Assembly (NCBI RefSeq): GCF_000263715.2
Contig: NZ_CM001514.1
Span: forward strand, 5,704,498 to 5,768,497
Direction: 5' to 3'
Source of the DNA: Pseudomonas synxantha BG33R
GTDB lineage: Bacteria; Pseudomonadota; Gammaproteobacteria; Pseudomonadales; Pseudomonadaceae
DNA: 64,000 bases
Positions 38,637 to 47,911 of this stretch are shown here, one piece after another; within the stretch, counting starts at the first letter, position 1; each line of letters begins with the position of its first letter. The translations under genes and the position numbers were made by a program. The notes beneath the pieces were generated by a model. That model ran no database searches, had not been told where the DNA came from, and was given only the letters and a program-made list of their open reading frames with translations.

Positions 38637-39059
38637 CTATTCATATAAAAACGAAACATCATAGGTGCCTTTTACCCGAATGATTGGCAGAGGACGAGGG
38701 TACGTTATATCCACGCTGCCTTTAAAACGCCAATCTATACCCGTACGCTCGACGGACACTATGACTTGGCCTTCGGCCCTCTCGTCTCGCGCGTAAGGAA
38801 GATAATTGTGGTCTCTACAAAGAATAGCCAGCCCCAGCTCCGATGCATCGAGTTTGTAATCGCCGGGACCTAAGGATTTGCGATACCTAATATGGAACTG
38901 CGTTAGCTGCTCACCATAAAATTGAGTGAGGCCCGGGGTAGCCAAGAAATCATTGGGTGTAAAGGTTGGCGCGGGTCGCCCATCTATTAATATTTCAAAG
39001 GACGCAGTTCCCTGAGCAACGCTTAGACTTTTTATTCCAGAAAAGAAACCAGTGCTCAT
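38637..39059 (-). CDS. Hypothetical protein
   Basis: 140 residues, soluble, no signal peptide or membrane helix. It opens MSTGFFSGIKSLSVAQGTAS, with a middle stretch rich in Tyr/Asp/Glu and ends VKGTYDVSFLYE. Beta-rich by appearance. No family recognised. The DNA is more A+T-rich than its neighbours and its third-position G/C preference is weaker, suggesting later arrival. It is convergent with glcB, with a weak TCCTG-based ribosome site upstream (AGGAGT, 6 nt before the ATG). Confidence 0.7.
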   Translation of the reverse strand: MSTGFFSGIKSLSVAQGTASFEILIDGRPAPTFTPNDFLATPGLTQFYGEQLTQFHIRYRKSLGPGDYKLDASELGLAILCRDHNYLPYARDERAEGQVIVSVERTGIDWRFKGSVDITYPRPLPIIRVKGTYDVSFLYE

Positions 39060-39196
39060 GATAACTCCTGTTAACAGGCAGGCTTATGAAGTACCGATCA
39101 TCCATCAGCACGTTCCAAGTCAGTAAACAGCTCGTACAAGCGTCCTTGCTACTGTCAAAGTTGACAGTTCTGCATGACTCCAGACCAACGGCCGTT

Positions 39197-39643
39197 TTAC
39201 TGCACCATCCCCAACTCCCGCTTCACCAACTTCGCCAACTTCACGCTATCAATGGGCTTGAGCAAAAAGTCCACCACACTCAAGTGCATCGCGTCGATCA
39301 CATCCGGCGCTTCGGCGTCACCCGACATGATGATGATCGGCAGCGCCGCCCGGGTCGACTCACGCACCTGACGGATCAACTCCAGGCCGTTACTGGGCTG
39401 CATGCGCAGGTCGGTGATCAGCAAACCGATAGAGCTGCTCGATTTCAACAAATCCCACGCCGCCTCACCACTGTCGGCGGTCAAGCAACGAATACCGTCC
39501 AGCCCCAGGATTTCCGCCAACAGTTCACGCGCATCCTTGTCGTCGTCCACGATCAATACGCGTTGGGGCGGTAAATCAGGCTCGAGCATCACGGCGCTCA
39601 ACGCCTCGCGCTCGGCATCACTCAAAATATCGTGGTCGGACAT
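39197..39643 (-). CDS. Stand-alone response regulator receiver protein
   Basis: 148 residues: a short N-terminal extension, then a CheY-like receiver domain (RVLIVDDDKDARELLAEIL) with phosphoacceptor Asp in LLITDLRM and the conserved Lys in FLLKPID. There is no output domain and no histidine kinase gene next to it, so it is an orphan receiver. Confidence 0.88.
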   Translation of the reverse strand: MSDHDILSDAEREALSAVMLEPDLPPQRVLIVDDDKDARELLAEILGLDGIRCLTADSGEAAWDLLKSSSSIGLLITDLRMQPSNGLELIRQVRESTRAALPIIIMSGDAEAPDVIDAMHLSVVDFLLKPIDSVKLAKLVKRELGMVQ

Positions 39644-39849
39644 ACGTTTCTCAGCAGTTCTGAATCAATCTCCCAGCACTCGTCAGACATCTGTGCAAGG
39701 TCGAACAATGTGCACTTCGTCGGAAAGTTTGCCTAGTGGGCGTTCTACGGGGTTTGGACGATAGTCATGTAAGGTTTTTCCCTAGTTTTGTAGCGTTTTC
39801 ACCGACCTAGACTTACGTCCAATGGGCACCCGCGGTGCAGGAGTCGACC

Positions 39850-41811
39850 ATGCAGTACGATAACGACAAAAAAACTGCGGTCACTGTTATGAGTAAAGCT
39901 GATGCATTCGCACAGGCGGGTAAAACTGCTGTGTTGCAGAACATCCACGGCACCTTGCAATTGCTGCAACGCTTCCCGCCGTTCAACCAGATGGAGCCAG
40001 CGCACCTGGCCTTCCTGGTGGAACAGTGCCAACTGCGCTTCTATGGCCAGGGCGACAGCATCCTCAAACCGTCGGGCGGGCCGGTCGAGCATTTCTATAT
40101 CGTCAAACAGGGTCGGGTGGTTGGCGAGCGGCCTGACTCGCCAGATCCCACCTTCGAAATCACCACCGGCGAGTGCTTCCCCCTCGCTGCGTTGCTGGGT
40201 GAACGTGCGACCCGCACCGAACATAAAGCCGCGCAAGACACCTTCTGCCTGCAACTGAACAAGCCGGCGTTTATCAAGCTGTTTGCCCTTTCCAGCCCGT
40301 TTCGTGATTTTGCCTTGCGTGGCGTCAGCAGTCTGCTCGACCAGGTCAACCAGCAAGTGCAGCAAAAAGCCGTGGAAACCCTCGGCACCCAATACTCCCT
40401 GAATACCCGCCTGGGCGAATTGGCCATGCGCCACCCGGTGACGTGCAGCCCGCACACGCCGTTGCGTGAAGCGGTCACGTTGATGCACGAGCAACAGGTC
40501 GGCAGCATTGTGATCGTGGACGAACACAAGGCACCCTTGGGCATTTTTACCCTGCGTGACCTGCGCCAGGTGGTGGCCGACGGCACCAGCGATTTCAGCC
40601 AGGGCATTGACGGCCATATGACCCAGGCGCCGTTCTTCCTGAGCCCGGACCACAGTGCCTTCGACGCCGCTATCGCCATGACCGAACGGCATATCGCCCA
40701 TGTGTGTCTGGTCAAAGACCAGCGCCTGTGCGGCGTGGTGTCCGAGCGTGACTTGTTCTCGTTGCAACGCGTGGACCTGGTGCACCTGGCCCGCACTATC
40801 CGCAACGCGCCCCGGGTCGACAACCTGGTGGCAATCCGCGGTGAAATCGGCCAATTGGTGGAACGTATGCTTGCTCATGGCGCGTCGTCCACCCAGATCA
40901 CCCACATCATTACGCTGCTCAACGACCACACCGTCTGCCGGGTGATCGAGCTGACCCTGGCGGAAAAAGGCGACCCCGGCGTGCCATTCAGTTGGCTGTG
41001 TTTCGGCAGCGAAGGCCGCCGCGAGCAAACGCTGTACACCGACCAGGACAACGGCATTCTGTTCGAGGCCAAGGACGCCGTCGAAGCTGCCCAGATCCGT
41101 GACCGGCTGCTTCCCCTGGCACAGCACATCAATCAAAGCCTGGCGCTGTGCGGCTTCAGCCTGTGCAAGGGCAATATCATGGCCGGCAACCCCGAGCTGT
41201 GCTTGTCCCGAGTGGAGTGGGCGCGGCGCTTCGGCGCGTTTATTCGCGAGGCGACGCCGGAGAACCTGCTTAGCTCGAGCATCTATTTTGATTTGCGTGC
41301 AGTGTGGGGCGACGAGCGTGGTTGCGAGCAACTGCGTCAGGGCATTCTCGATCAGGTCGCGGACAACCGTTTGTTCCAGCGCATGTTGGCCGAAAACGCA
41401 TTACGCCAGCGCCCGCCGGTGGGACGCTTTCGCGAGTTCGTGCTGACCCGCAAGGGCGGCGAAAAGGCCACCCTGGATCTCAAGGTGCAGGGCTTGACTC
41501 CCTTTGTCGATGGCGCACGCCTGCTCGCCCTGGCCAATGGTATCCACGCCAACAACACCCTGGAGCGCCTGCGTCAGTTGGTCGACAAGCAAGTGATCGA
41601 GCCCCTGGATGGCGCGGCTTACGAAGAGGCCTACCACTTCATTCAGCAAACCCGTATGCAGCAGCACCAATTGCAGACCCGCGAGAACCAGCCCTACTCC
41701 AACCGCGTCGACCCCGACAGCCTCAACCACCTCGACCGACGCATCCTGCGTGAATCCCTGCGCCAGGCCCAGCGCCTGCAAAGCAGCCTGACCTTGCGGT
41801 ATCAACTGTGA
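39850..41811 (+). CDS. cNMP-binding/CBS/DUF294 nucleotidyltransferase-like signalling protein
   Basis: 653 residues. The order is a cyclic-nucleotide-binding domain (about 30-155), two CBS domains (about 180-300), a DUF294 GlnD-like nucleotidyltransferase domain with GSEGRREQTLYTDQDNG (near 400; the GSxGRxE and DQD signatures of this fold) and a DUF294 C-terminal helical domain. ATG 39850 has AGGAGT upstream; a later ATG at 39889 is possible. The protein looks like a multi-input regulator binding cNMP and adenosyl ligands. It overlaps the exonuclease gene by 4 bp. In P. aeruginosa such a pair lies by the acetate permease genes; here those are absent. Confidence 0.85.
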   Translation: MQYDNDKKTAVTVMSKADAFAQAGKTAVLQNIHGTLQLLQRFPPFNQMEPAHLAFLVEQCQLRFYGQGDSILKPSGGPVEHFYIVKQGRVVGERPDSPDPTFEITTGECFPLAALLGERATRTEHKAAQDTFCLQLNKPAFIKLFALSSPFRDFALRGVSSLLDQVNQQVQQKAVETLGTQYSLNTRLGELAMRHPVTCSPHTPLREAVTLMHEQQVGSIVIVDEHKAPLGIFTLRDLRQVVADGTSDFSQGIDGHMTQAPFFLSPDHSAFDAAIAMTERHIAHVCLVKDQRLCGVVSERDLFSLQRVDLVHLARTIRNAPRVDNLVAIRGEIGQLVERMLAHGASSTQITHIITLLNDHTVCRVIELTLAEKGDPGVPFSWLCFGSEGRREQTLYTDQDNGILFEAKDAVEAAQIRDRLLPLAQHINQSLALCGFSLCKGNIMAGNPELCLSRVEWARRFGAFIREATPENLLSSSIYFDLRAVWGDERGCEQLRQGILDQVADNRLFQRMLAENALRQRPPVGRFREFVLTRKGGEKATLDLKVQGLTPFVDGARLLALANGIHANNTLERLRQLVDKQVIEPLDGAAYEEAYHFIQQTRMQQHQLQTRENQPYSNRVDPDSLNHLDRRILRESLRQAQRLQSSLTLRYQL

Positions 41812-42515
41812 GTTGGTTCGGCTGGTTTCATAAGCAAAAACCCGGGCTGAATGCCGCGCAACAACAGCGCCTGGAACAGTTACCCAAGCCTTGCGCACTG
41901 GGCGATGGTTCGTTGCGCAACCAACGCTGGGTCGTGGTGGATCTGGAAACCAGCGGCCTGAACCTGAACCGTGACCAGGTGCTGTCCATCGGCGCCGTGG
42001 TGATCGAGGACGGTGCGGTGGATTTTTCGCAACTGTTCGAACGCACCCTGCAACGCACCGACACCAAGCTCAGCCCCAGCGTATTGATTCATGGTCTCGG
42101 CCCCAGTGCGATTGCCGCCGGCAGCGACCCGGCCGAGGCGCTGCTGGATTTCATGGCATTCGTGGGCGACAGCCCGTTGCTGGCCTTCCATGCACCGTTC
42201 GATCAACACATGCTGGGCCGCGCGCTCAAGGACAGCCTGGGTTATCGCCTGGCTCACCCGTTTCTCGACGTGGCCGACCTGGCACCGCTCTTGTGCCCCG
42301 ACGCCACGCTACGCGAGGCCGGGCTGGACGACTGGGTCAAGCATTTCCAACTGCAGGTCGGCGAGCGTCATCACGCCAGCGCCGATGCATTGGTCACGGC
42401 GGAGCTGATGCTGATCCTGTTCAGCCGTGCACGGCAGCAGCAGATCGACACGCCCCACGCGCTGCAAGAGCGTTTGGCCCAGTGGAAACGGCGCCAACAA
42501 GCGCCATCGTTTTAA
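41808..42515 (+). CDS. DnaQ-type 3'-5' exonuclease
   Basis: 235-residue DEDDh exonuclease. Exo I motif VVVDLETSGLNLNRDQVLSIGA near 42 (DxE), Exo II near HAPFDQHMLGRAL, and Exo III HHASADALVTAELM. It starts with GTG in GTGA, overlapping the upstream gene's stop, so its translation is coupled to the DUF294 protein. The substrate is unknown; similar proteins act on DNA ends or small nucleotides. Confidence 0.87.
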   Translation: MSWFGWFHKQKPGLNAAQQQRLEQLPKPCALGDGSLRNQRWVVVDLETSGLNLNRDQVLSIGAVVIEDGAVDFSQLFERTLQRTDTKLSPSVLIHGLGPSAIAAGSDPAEALLDFMAFVGDSPLLAFHAPFDQHMLGRALKDSLGYRLAHPFLDVADLAPLLCPDATLREAGLDDWVKHFQLQVGERHHASADALVTAELMLILFSRARQQQIDTPHALQERLAQWKRRQQAPSF

Positions 42516-42568
42516 TGTCACCTCCCGACAGACGCTAATTGCGCCCATCCCACGCCTCTGACACAATC

Positions 42569-42587
42569 GCGAATAATTCTCGTTAGT
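42569..42587. promoter_or_regulatory. Candidate Fur box before the FecI-type sigma gene
   Basis: Minus-strand reading contains ACGAGAATTATTCGC, about 12 of 19 positions matching the Fur consensus GATAATGATAATCATTATC. It lies about 30 bp before the sigma-factor start, where iron-loaded Fur would stop transcription. Confidence 0.6.
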
Positions 42588-42615
42588 TTAAACCTACTAT
42601 TTATTCGGTGATGCC

Positions 42616-43134
42616 TTGTCGTCGGTCCAGACCCCACACAGTGAGCTTGTTGGCGCGTTGTATCGCGACCATCGTGGCTGGCTGCTGGCCTGGCTACGCC
42701 GCAATGTGGCCTGCCCGAGCCGCGCCGAAGACCTGAGCCAGGACACTTTCATGCGCCTGCTGGGCCGCGACGGCTTGCGCGAGCCCCGTGAACCCCGGGC
42801 GTTCCTGGTGGCCATAGCCAAGGGCCTGCTGTTCGACTACTTCCGTCGAGCCGCTCTGGAACAGGCGTATCTCACCGAATTGATGCTGATCCCCGAAAGC
42901 GAACACCCATCGCCGGAAGCACAGCAACTGATCCTTGAAGACCTCAAGGCCATCGACCGCCTGCTCGGCAAGCTGTCGAGCAAGGCCCGCGCCGCGTTCC
43001 TCTACAACCGCCTCGACGGCCTGGGCCACGCCGAAATCGCCCAGCGCCTCGGTGTGTCGGTGCCCCGTGTGCGCCAGTACCTGGCCCAGGGTATACGCCA
43101 GTGCTACATCGCGCTGTATGGCGAGCCCTCGTGA
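42616..43134 (+). CDS. FecI-family ECF sigma factor (iron starvation sigma)
   Basis: 172 residues, sigma region 2 (LVGALYRDHRGWLLAWLRRN and AEDLSQDTFMRLL near 15-50) and region 4 (LSSKARAAFLYNRLDGLGHAEIAQRLG, near 120-150). It would direct RNA polymerase to the TonB receptor gene downstream. It starts with TTG and ends in GTGA, overlapping the fecR-like gene by 4 bp. A candidate Fur box stands upstream. Confidence 0.92.
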   Translation: MSSVQTPHSELVGALYRDHRGWLLAWLRRNVACPSRAEDLSQDTFMRLLGRDGLREPREPRAFLVAIAKGLLFDYFRRAALEQAYLTELMLIPESEHPSPEAQQLILEDLKAIDRLLGKLSSKARAAFLYNRLDGLGHAEIAQRLGVSVPRVRQYLAQGIRQCYIALYGEPS

Positions 43135-44099
43135 CAGCCATTGGCTCCAAACCGGTTTCGGCACGGGTGCTGGATGCCGCGATTGCCTGGCAACTGTCTC
43201 TGGACTCGGGCGACGGCAGCGCGGTGGAACAGCAAGAGTTCGCCAAATGGCTGGCCAGCGATGAGGAACATGCCCGCGCCTGGCGCCAACTGGGCATGCT
43301 CGATCAGCGCTTCAGCGTGGCCGCCGGCCCGGCCCGGGCGGCGTTGCTGCAATCGCGCCACGGCATTCGCCAGCGCGTACGCAAGTTGGGCCGTGGCCTG
43401 GCGAGTATCGTACTGGTGTGTGGCCTGGGCTTGTTTGCCGGCGAGCGTTACGTGCCGATCCACTACTGGCTGGCCGACCAGCGCACCGCCACCGGCGAGC
43501 AACGCACGCTGAAACTGGACGATGGCACCTCGATCAACCTCAATACCCATAGCGCCATAGATGTGCGCTTCGACGAAAAGCGCCGATTGATTGTGTTGCA
43601 GGAGGGCGAAATCCTCGTCGAAACCGGCCACGACGATTCACGCCCGTTCTATGTGCAAACCCGCGACGGCAGCCTGCGAGCGCTGGGTACCCGGTTTATC
43701 GTCAAGCGCGAAGACGACGCTACGCGCTTGAGCGTGTTGCAGTCCGCCGTGGCTGCCCAGCCTGAAGCGCTGCATCAGGAGCACGTTTTCAAAGCAGGCC
43801 AGCAAGTGTTGATGCGCAGCGATGGCCTTGGCCCGCTGCTGGCCGTGACCCACGCCACCGACGCCTGGACCCGTGGCATGTTGGTGGTCGACAACGCCCG
43901 TCTGGGCGATGTGATCGAAGAACTGGGCCGCTACCGCACCGGGCATCTAGGCGTGGATGACAACGTGGCCGACCTGCGCATCACCGGCAGCTTCCCCCTG
44001 CACGACACCACGCTGGCGTTGAATGCGCTGTTGCCGACCTTGCCGGTGCAGATCGAGCAGCACACGCCGTGGTGGGTGACTGTCGCTGCCAAGCCTTAG
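43131..44099 (+). CDS. FecR-family transmembrane sigma regulator
   Basis: 322 residues. N-terminal DUF4880 anti-sigma region (AIAWQLSLDSGDGSA to EEHARAWRQLG), one transmembrane helix about 90-107 (GLASIVLVCGLGLFAG), FecR periplasmic domain (KLDDGTSINLNTHSAIDVRFDE) and a C-terminal part that contacts the receptor's signalling domain. It transmits receptor occupancy to the sigma factor. The GTG start at 43131 overlaps the sigma stop. Confidence 0.92.
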   Translation: MTAIGSKPVSARVLDAAIAWQLSLDSGDGSAVEQQEFAKWLASDEEHARAWRQLGMLDQRFSVAAGPARAALLQSRHGIRQRVRKLGRGLASIVLVCGLGLFAGERYVPIHYWLADQRTATGEQRTLKLDDGTSINLNTHSAIDVRFDEKRRLIVLQEGEILVETGHDDSRPFYVQTRDGSLRALGTRFIVKREDDATRLSVLQSAVAAQPEALHQEHVFKAGQQVLMRSDGLGPLLAVTHATDAWTRGMLVVDNARLGDVIEELGRYRTGHLGVDDNVADLRITGSFPLHDTTLALNALLPTLPVQIEQHTPWWVTVAAKP

Positions 44100-44123
44100 A
44101 TTCTGTGGTGACCGGGCAATCGC

Positions 44124-44197
44124 CATCGGGAGCAAGCCCCCTCCCACATTGGAAGGTACTCACGCATCAAAATGTGAGAGGGGGCTTGCTCCCGATG
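44124..44197. repeat. REPIN, GTGGGAGGGGGCTTGC type
   Basis: Inverted pair ATCGGGAGCAAGCCCCCTCC / GAGGGGGCTTGCTCCCGATG with about 25 bp between; the right copy has GTGAGAG in place of GTGGGAG. Between fecR and the receptor gene, where it may separate two transcription units. Confidence 0.88.
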
Positions 44198-44306
44198 AGG
44201 CCCTGAAACACACCGCCAAAAAATAGTTTCACCCAGCCCTATCACTTTCCGATTCTCGCTCGGCACCTAGGCAATTGAGAAATATTTCCATTCAGGAGCC
44301 GCCCTT

Positions 44307-46745
44307 ATGTCCCGCACGCTAGACACCTTGTTGCGCCCCAGTCTGTTAGCCCTGGCCATCGCCCTCAGCGCCCCGCTGGCGAGCACTTCGCTGATCGCTG
44401 CTGAACAAGCCTTGAACGTGCGCGCCTATAACCTGCCGGCCGCCCCATTGGCCAGCACCCTGAACCAGATCGCCAGCCAGGCTGGCCTGGCGCTGACCCT
44501 CAACCCGGCACTCGCCGCCGGTAAAACATCGGCCCCGGTCAAGGGCCAGTTCGATGCACAGAGCGCGTTGCGTGAGGCGTTGCGCGGTACTGGCTTGCAG
44601 TTGGAACAAAGCAGTACGGGCACTTACACCCTGGTGCCGGTTCCGGAGGGCGTCGTCGCCTTGCCGACTACCAACATCACCGGCCAGGGCAACTATGAAA
44701 GCGCTTGGGGGCCGGTGGAGGGGTATGTGGCTACTCGCACAGCAGCGGGCACGAAGACTGATACACCTATTGCCGAGCTGCCCCGTTCCGTCACGGTCAT
44801 TACTCGCCAGCAAATGGAAGACCGCTCCGTTCTCAACCTCAACGACGCCTTGCGCTACACCGCCGGCGTGCAGAGCAGTGGCTATGGCTCCGACTCGCGT
44901 AGTGATTGGTTACTGGTTCGCGGCTTTGTCCCCACCCAATTCCTCGATGGCCTACCACTGCCCAAGGGTAACTACGCAACGCCGAAAATCGACACTTGGA
45001 ATCTAGAGCGTATTGCTGTCCTGCGAGGTCCCGCTTCGTCGGTCTACGGGCAAACCCCACCCGGCGGCTTATTGGATATGGTTAGCCGTCGCCCCCAGGC
45101 CGAAAGCTCAAACGAAATTGAAGTACAGGCCGGCAGCAATAACCACAAGCAGATCAACTTCGATAGCACCGGAAAAATCGACGACGAAGGCCAGTTCCTT
45201 TACCGAGTCAGTGGTGTCGTGCGCGACAGCAATACGGCGGTGGACCATATTCCGGACAAGCGATACAACGTTGCGCCCAGTCTCACGTGGAATATCAACG
45301 ACGACACCAAGCTGACGTTGCTCACCCAGTTTACTCGCGACGATACCGGCATTACCGGCCAGTTCCTGCCGTTGCAAGGCACCAAATTGAGCTCGCCAGC
45401 CGGCAAGATTTCCCATCATAAGAACCTGGGCGATCCAGATTGGGAGTTCTATGACCGCACTTACTACGCACTGGGCTACGCGTTTGAAACGCGCCTGAAC
45501 GACACTTGGCAGTTCCACCAGAACCTGCGCTATACCAAGAACGACTTGTCGTTCCAGGGCCTGACCGCCGGTGGTGCGTTCTTTCCGAATGGCCCGGAAA
45601 CCGCGGTTGACGCTGACGGCAACGTGCGTCGTTCAGCCGGCAAGGTCGATGAGGACATCAGTCAGTTCGCGGTCGACAACAACTTGCAGGCCGACTTCAA
45701 GACTGGCGCCGTGAACCACACACTGCTGCTAGGTCTGGACCATCAGCGCTCCACCAGCAATGCGCGCTGGGACTGGGGCTCGACCGGCGTGCCAACCATC
45801 AATTTCAATCGCCCGGTGTATGGACAGGACTTCTCCAATGTCCAGTACTTCACCATGTATGACTACACCCAGAAGACCCAACAGACCGGCCTTTATATCC
45901 AAGACCAGATGGCACTGGACAATTGGCGACTGACGTTAGGCGGGCGGGAAGACTGGGTACACACCGGCACTACTTTCCATAACCTGAACGACGTCACCAA
46001 CACACAACGCGACAAGCATTTCAGCGCAAACGCTGCGCTGAGCTATGTGTTCGATAACGGCATCACGCCGTACCTGTCCTATGCTGAATCGTTCCAAGCT
46101 GGTACCGGTACACAAGTGGCCAGCACCGGGGCTTTCAAGCCGACTGAAGGCAAGCAGTACGAAGCAGGGATCAAGTACCAGCCACCGGGCACAAAGGCCT
46201 TGCTTACAGCGGCGGTATTTGACCTGACCCAAAAGAACTCCACGGTGACTGAGGGCAGCATCACGCGCCAGATTGGTGAAGTGCGCAATCGCGGTCTGGA
46301 GTTGGAAGCCAGCGCCGACGTCACCGACAGCCTCAAACTGGTAGGCTCCTACACCTATAACGATAGCGAGATCACCAAAGGCGCGACCGGTGAAGAAGGC
46401 AATCGCATGAACCAGCTACCACGCAACCAGGCGACAGGATGGGCCGATTACACGTGGCGCAGTGGGTTACTGGACGGCTTCGGTGTGGGTGCAGGCGTGC
46501 GCTACGTTGGCGATACCTACGGCAACGCCGCCAACACCGAACTCGGCCATGTAGGCTCCTACACTGTCTACGACGCCTCGGTGCACTACGACCTAGGCCG
46601 TGTGAACAGCGCCATGAAGGGTGTCACAGTGGCCGTGGACGCCAAGAACATCTTCAACAAGGACTACCTCTCCACCTGCGACGGTTTCTATTGCTACTAC
46701 GGTGACCAGCGCAACGTGGTCGCCAGCGTGAACTACAAATTCTAA
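44307..46745 (+). CDS. TonB-dependent ferric siderophore receptor with signalling domain
   Basis: 812 residues. Signal peptide (about 1-32, ending near LIAAEQ), STN/secretin-like signalling domain (about 35-112, ALNVRAYNLPAAPLASTLNQIA), plug domain (ELPRSVTVITRQQMEDR to VYGQTPPGGLLDMVSRR, about 155-285) and a beta barrel ending in the outer-membrane signature VNYKF. The STN domain shows it signals to the adjacent FecR and sigma factor. It resembles hydroxamate receptors (FhuA/FoxA group); the ligand is not certain. Confidence 0.93.
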   Translation: MSRTLDTLLRPSLLALAIALSAPLASTSLIAAEQALNVRAYNLPAAPLASTLNQIASQAGLALTLNPALAAGKTSAPVKGQFDAQSALREALRGTGLQLEQSSTGTYTLVPVPEGVVALPTTNITGQGNYESAWGPVEGYVATRTAAGTKTDTPIAELPRSVTVITRQQMEDRSVLNLNDALRYTAGVQSSGYGSDSRSDWLLVRGFVPTQFLDGLPLPKGNYATPKIDTWNLERIAVLRGPASSVYGQTPPGGLLDMVSRRPQAESSNEIEVQAGSNNHKQINFDSTGKIDDEGQFLYRVSGVVRDSNTAVDHIPDKRYNVAPSLTWNINDDTKLTLLTQFTRDDTGITGQFLPLQGTKLSSPAGKISHHKNLGDPDWEFYDRTYYALGYAFETRLNDTWQFHQNLRYTKNDLSFQGLTAGGAFFPNGPETAVDADGNVRRSAGKVDEDISQFAVDNNLQADFKTGAVNHTLLLGLDHQRSTSNARWDWGSTGVPTINFNRPVYGQDFSNVQYFTMYDYTQKTQQTGLYIQDQMALDNWRLTLGGREDWVHTGTTFHNLNDVTNTQRDKHFSANAALSYVFDNGITPYLSYAESFQAGTGTQVASTGAFKPTEGKQYEAGIKYQPPGTKALLTAAVFDLTQKNSTVTEGSITRQIGEVRNRGLELEASADVTDSLKLVGSYTYNDSEITKGATGEEGNRMNQLPRNQATGWADYTWRSGLLDGFGVGAGVRYVGDTYGNAANTELGHVGSYTVYDASVHYDLGRVNSAMKGVTVAVDAKNIFNKDYLSTCDGFYCYYGDQRNVVASVNYKF

Positions 46746-46765
46746 GACGGTGAAAAAACGCTTAT

Positions 46766-46794
46766 GAAGGGCCGCCTAAACTGCGGCCCTTTTG
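46766..46794 (+). terminator. Terminator between receptor and PepSY gene
   Basis: GGGCCGC / GCGGCCC hairpin with a 7-nt loop and TTTT, 26 bp after the receptor stop. It could reduce read-through into the PepSY gene. Confidence 0.8.
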
Positions 46795-46807
46795 CCTTGG
46801 AGCCGTG

Positions 46808-47911
46808 ATGAAAAGCAAAACCATCCGCCGCTGGTCCTTCATCCACACCTGGACCAGCCTGATCTGCACCGTATTCCTGCTACTGCTCGCCCTCACCGGC
46901 TTGCCGTTGGTGTTCCACCACGAGATCGACCACCTGCTGGGTAACGAGCCCGAGTTGGCACAGATGCCGGCCGATACGCCGCAGCTCAACCTTGAGCAGC
47001 TTGTGGCCAAAGCCCAGGCCCATCGACCCGGCGAGGCCATGCAGTACCTGGCGTGGGACGAAGACGACAAGAACGGTGTGATCGCGATCATGGCCGCCAC
47101 GGCCGGCACCGAGCCGAACTCGTCGCACACCTTCATGCTCGACGCCCGCACTGGCGAAGCAGTGGAAACCCCGGCGGCCAATGGTGGGCTGACCCTGTTC
47201 CTGCTGCGCCTGCATGTGGACATGTTCGCCGGCCTGCCGGGCAAGTTGCTGCTGGCGTTCATGGGCCTTCTGTTTGTGCTGGCGATTGTTTCGGGCACGG
47301 TGTTGTACCTGCCGTTCATGCGCCGCTTGAAGTTCGCCACCGTGCGTCAGGACAAGTCCACCCGCCTGCGCTGGCTCGACCTGCACAACCTGATCGGCGT
47401 GGTCACCCTGACGTGGGCGCTGGTGGTGGGCGTGACCGGCGTGATCAGCGCCTGCGCCGACCTGATCATCGCCGCCTGGCGCCAGGACAGCCTCAGCGCC
47501 ATGATCGAACCCTACCAGAACGCCCCGCCGCTGACCCACCGCGCACCGGCCACCGAGCTGCTGAGCATTGCCGCCCAGGCAGCGCCGGGCATGGAGCCGG
47601 ACTTTATCGCTTTCCCCGGCACGCGCTTCTCCAGCGAGCATCACTATGCGGTGTTCATGAAAGGCAGCACGCACCTCACCTCCCATCTGCTCACGCCGGT
47701 GCTGATCGACGCCAGCACCCTGGCCGTCACCGCCATCGCCGAGCGCCCGTGGTACATGGACGCCATGGGCATGTCCCAACCGCTGCACTTCGGTGATTAC
47801 GGCGGGATGCCGATGAAGATCTTGTGGGCAGTGCTGGATGTGCTGACCATCGTCGTGCTGGTCAGCGGCATTTACTTGTGGATCGTGCGGCGCAAGGCGG
47901 CCAAGGTATGA
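46808..47911 (+). CDS. PepSY-associated transmembrane protein (PiuB-like)
   Basis: 367 residues with four transmembrane helices (about 12-35, 150-172, 195-218, 335-355) and PepSY-type periplasmic regions. Such proteins accompany siderophore receptors and are thought to be inner-membrane ferrisiderophore reductases. ATG 46808 is preferred over GTG 46805. It overlaps the next small gene by 4 bp (ATGA). Confidence 0.88.
   Translation: MKSKTIRRWSFIHTWTSLICTVFLLLLALTGLPLVFHHEIDHLLGNEPELAQMPADTPQLNLEQLVAKAQAHRPGEAMQYLAWDEDDKNGVIAIMAATAGTEPNSSHTFMLDARTGEAVETPAANGGLTLFLLRLHVDMFAGLPGKLLLAFMGLLFVLAIVSGTVLYLPFMRRLKFATVRQDKSTRLRWLDLHNLIGVVTLTWALVVGVTGVISACADLIIAAWRQDSLSAMIEPYQNAPPLTHRAPATELLSIAAQAAPGMEPDFIAFPGTRFSSEHHYAVFMKGSTHLTSHLLTPVLIDASTLAVTAIAERPWYMDAMGMSQPLHFGDYGGMPMKILWAVLDVLTIVVLVSGIYLWIVRRKAAKV

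Noticed and set aside
44124..44197. REPIN as terminator of fecR
   Set aside because: It can form a hairpin but has no T-run; treated as a repeat only.
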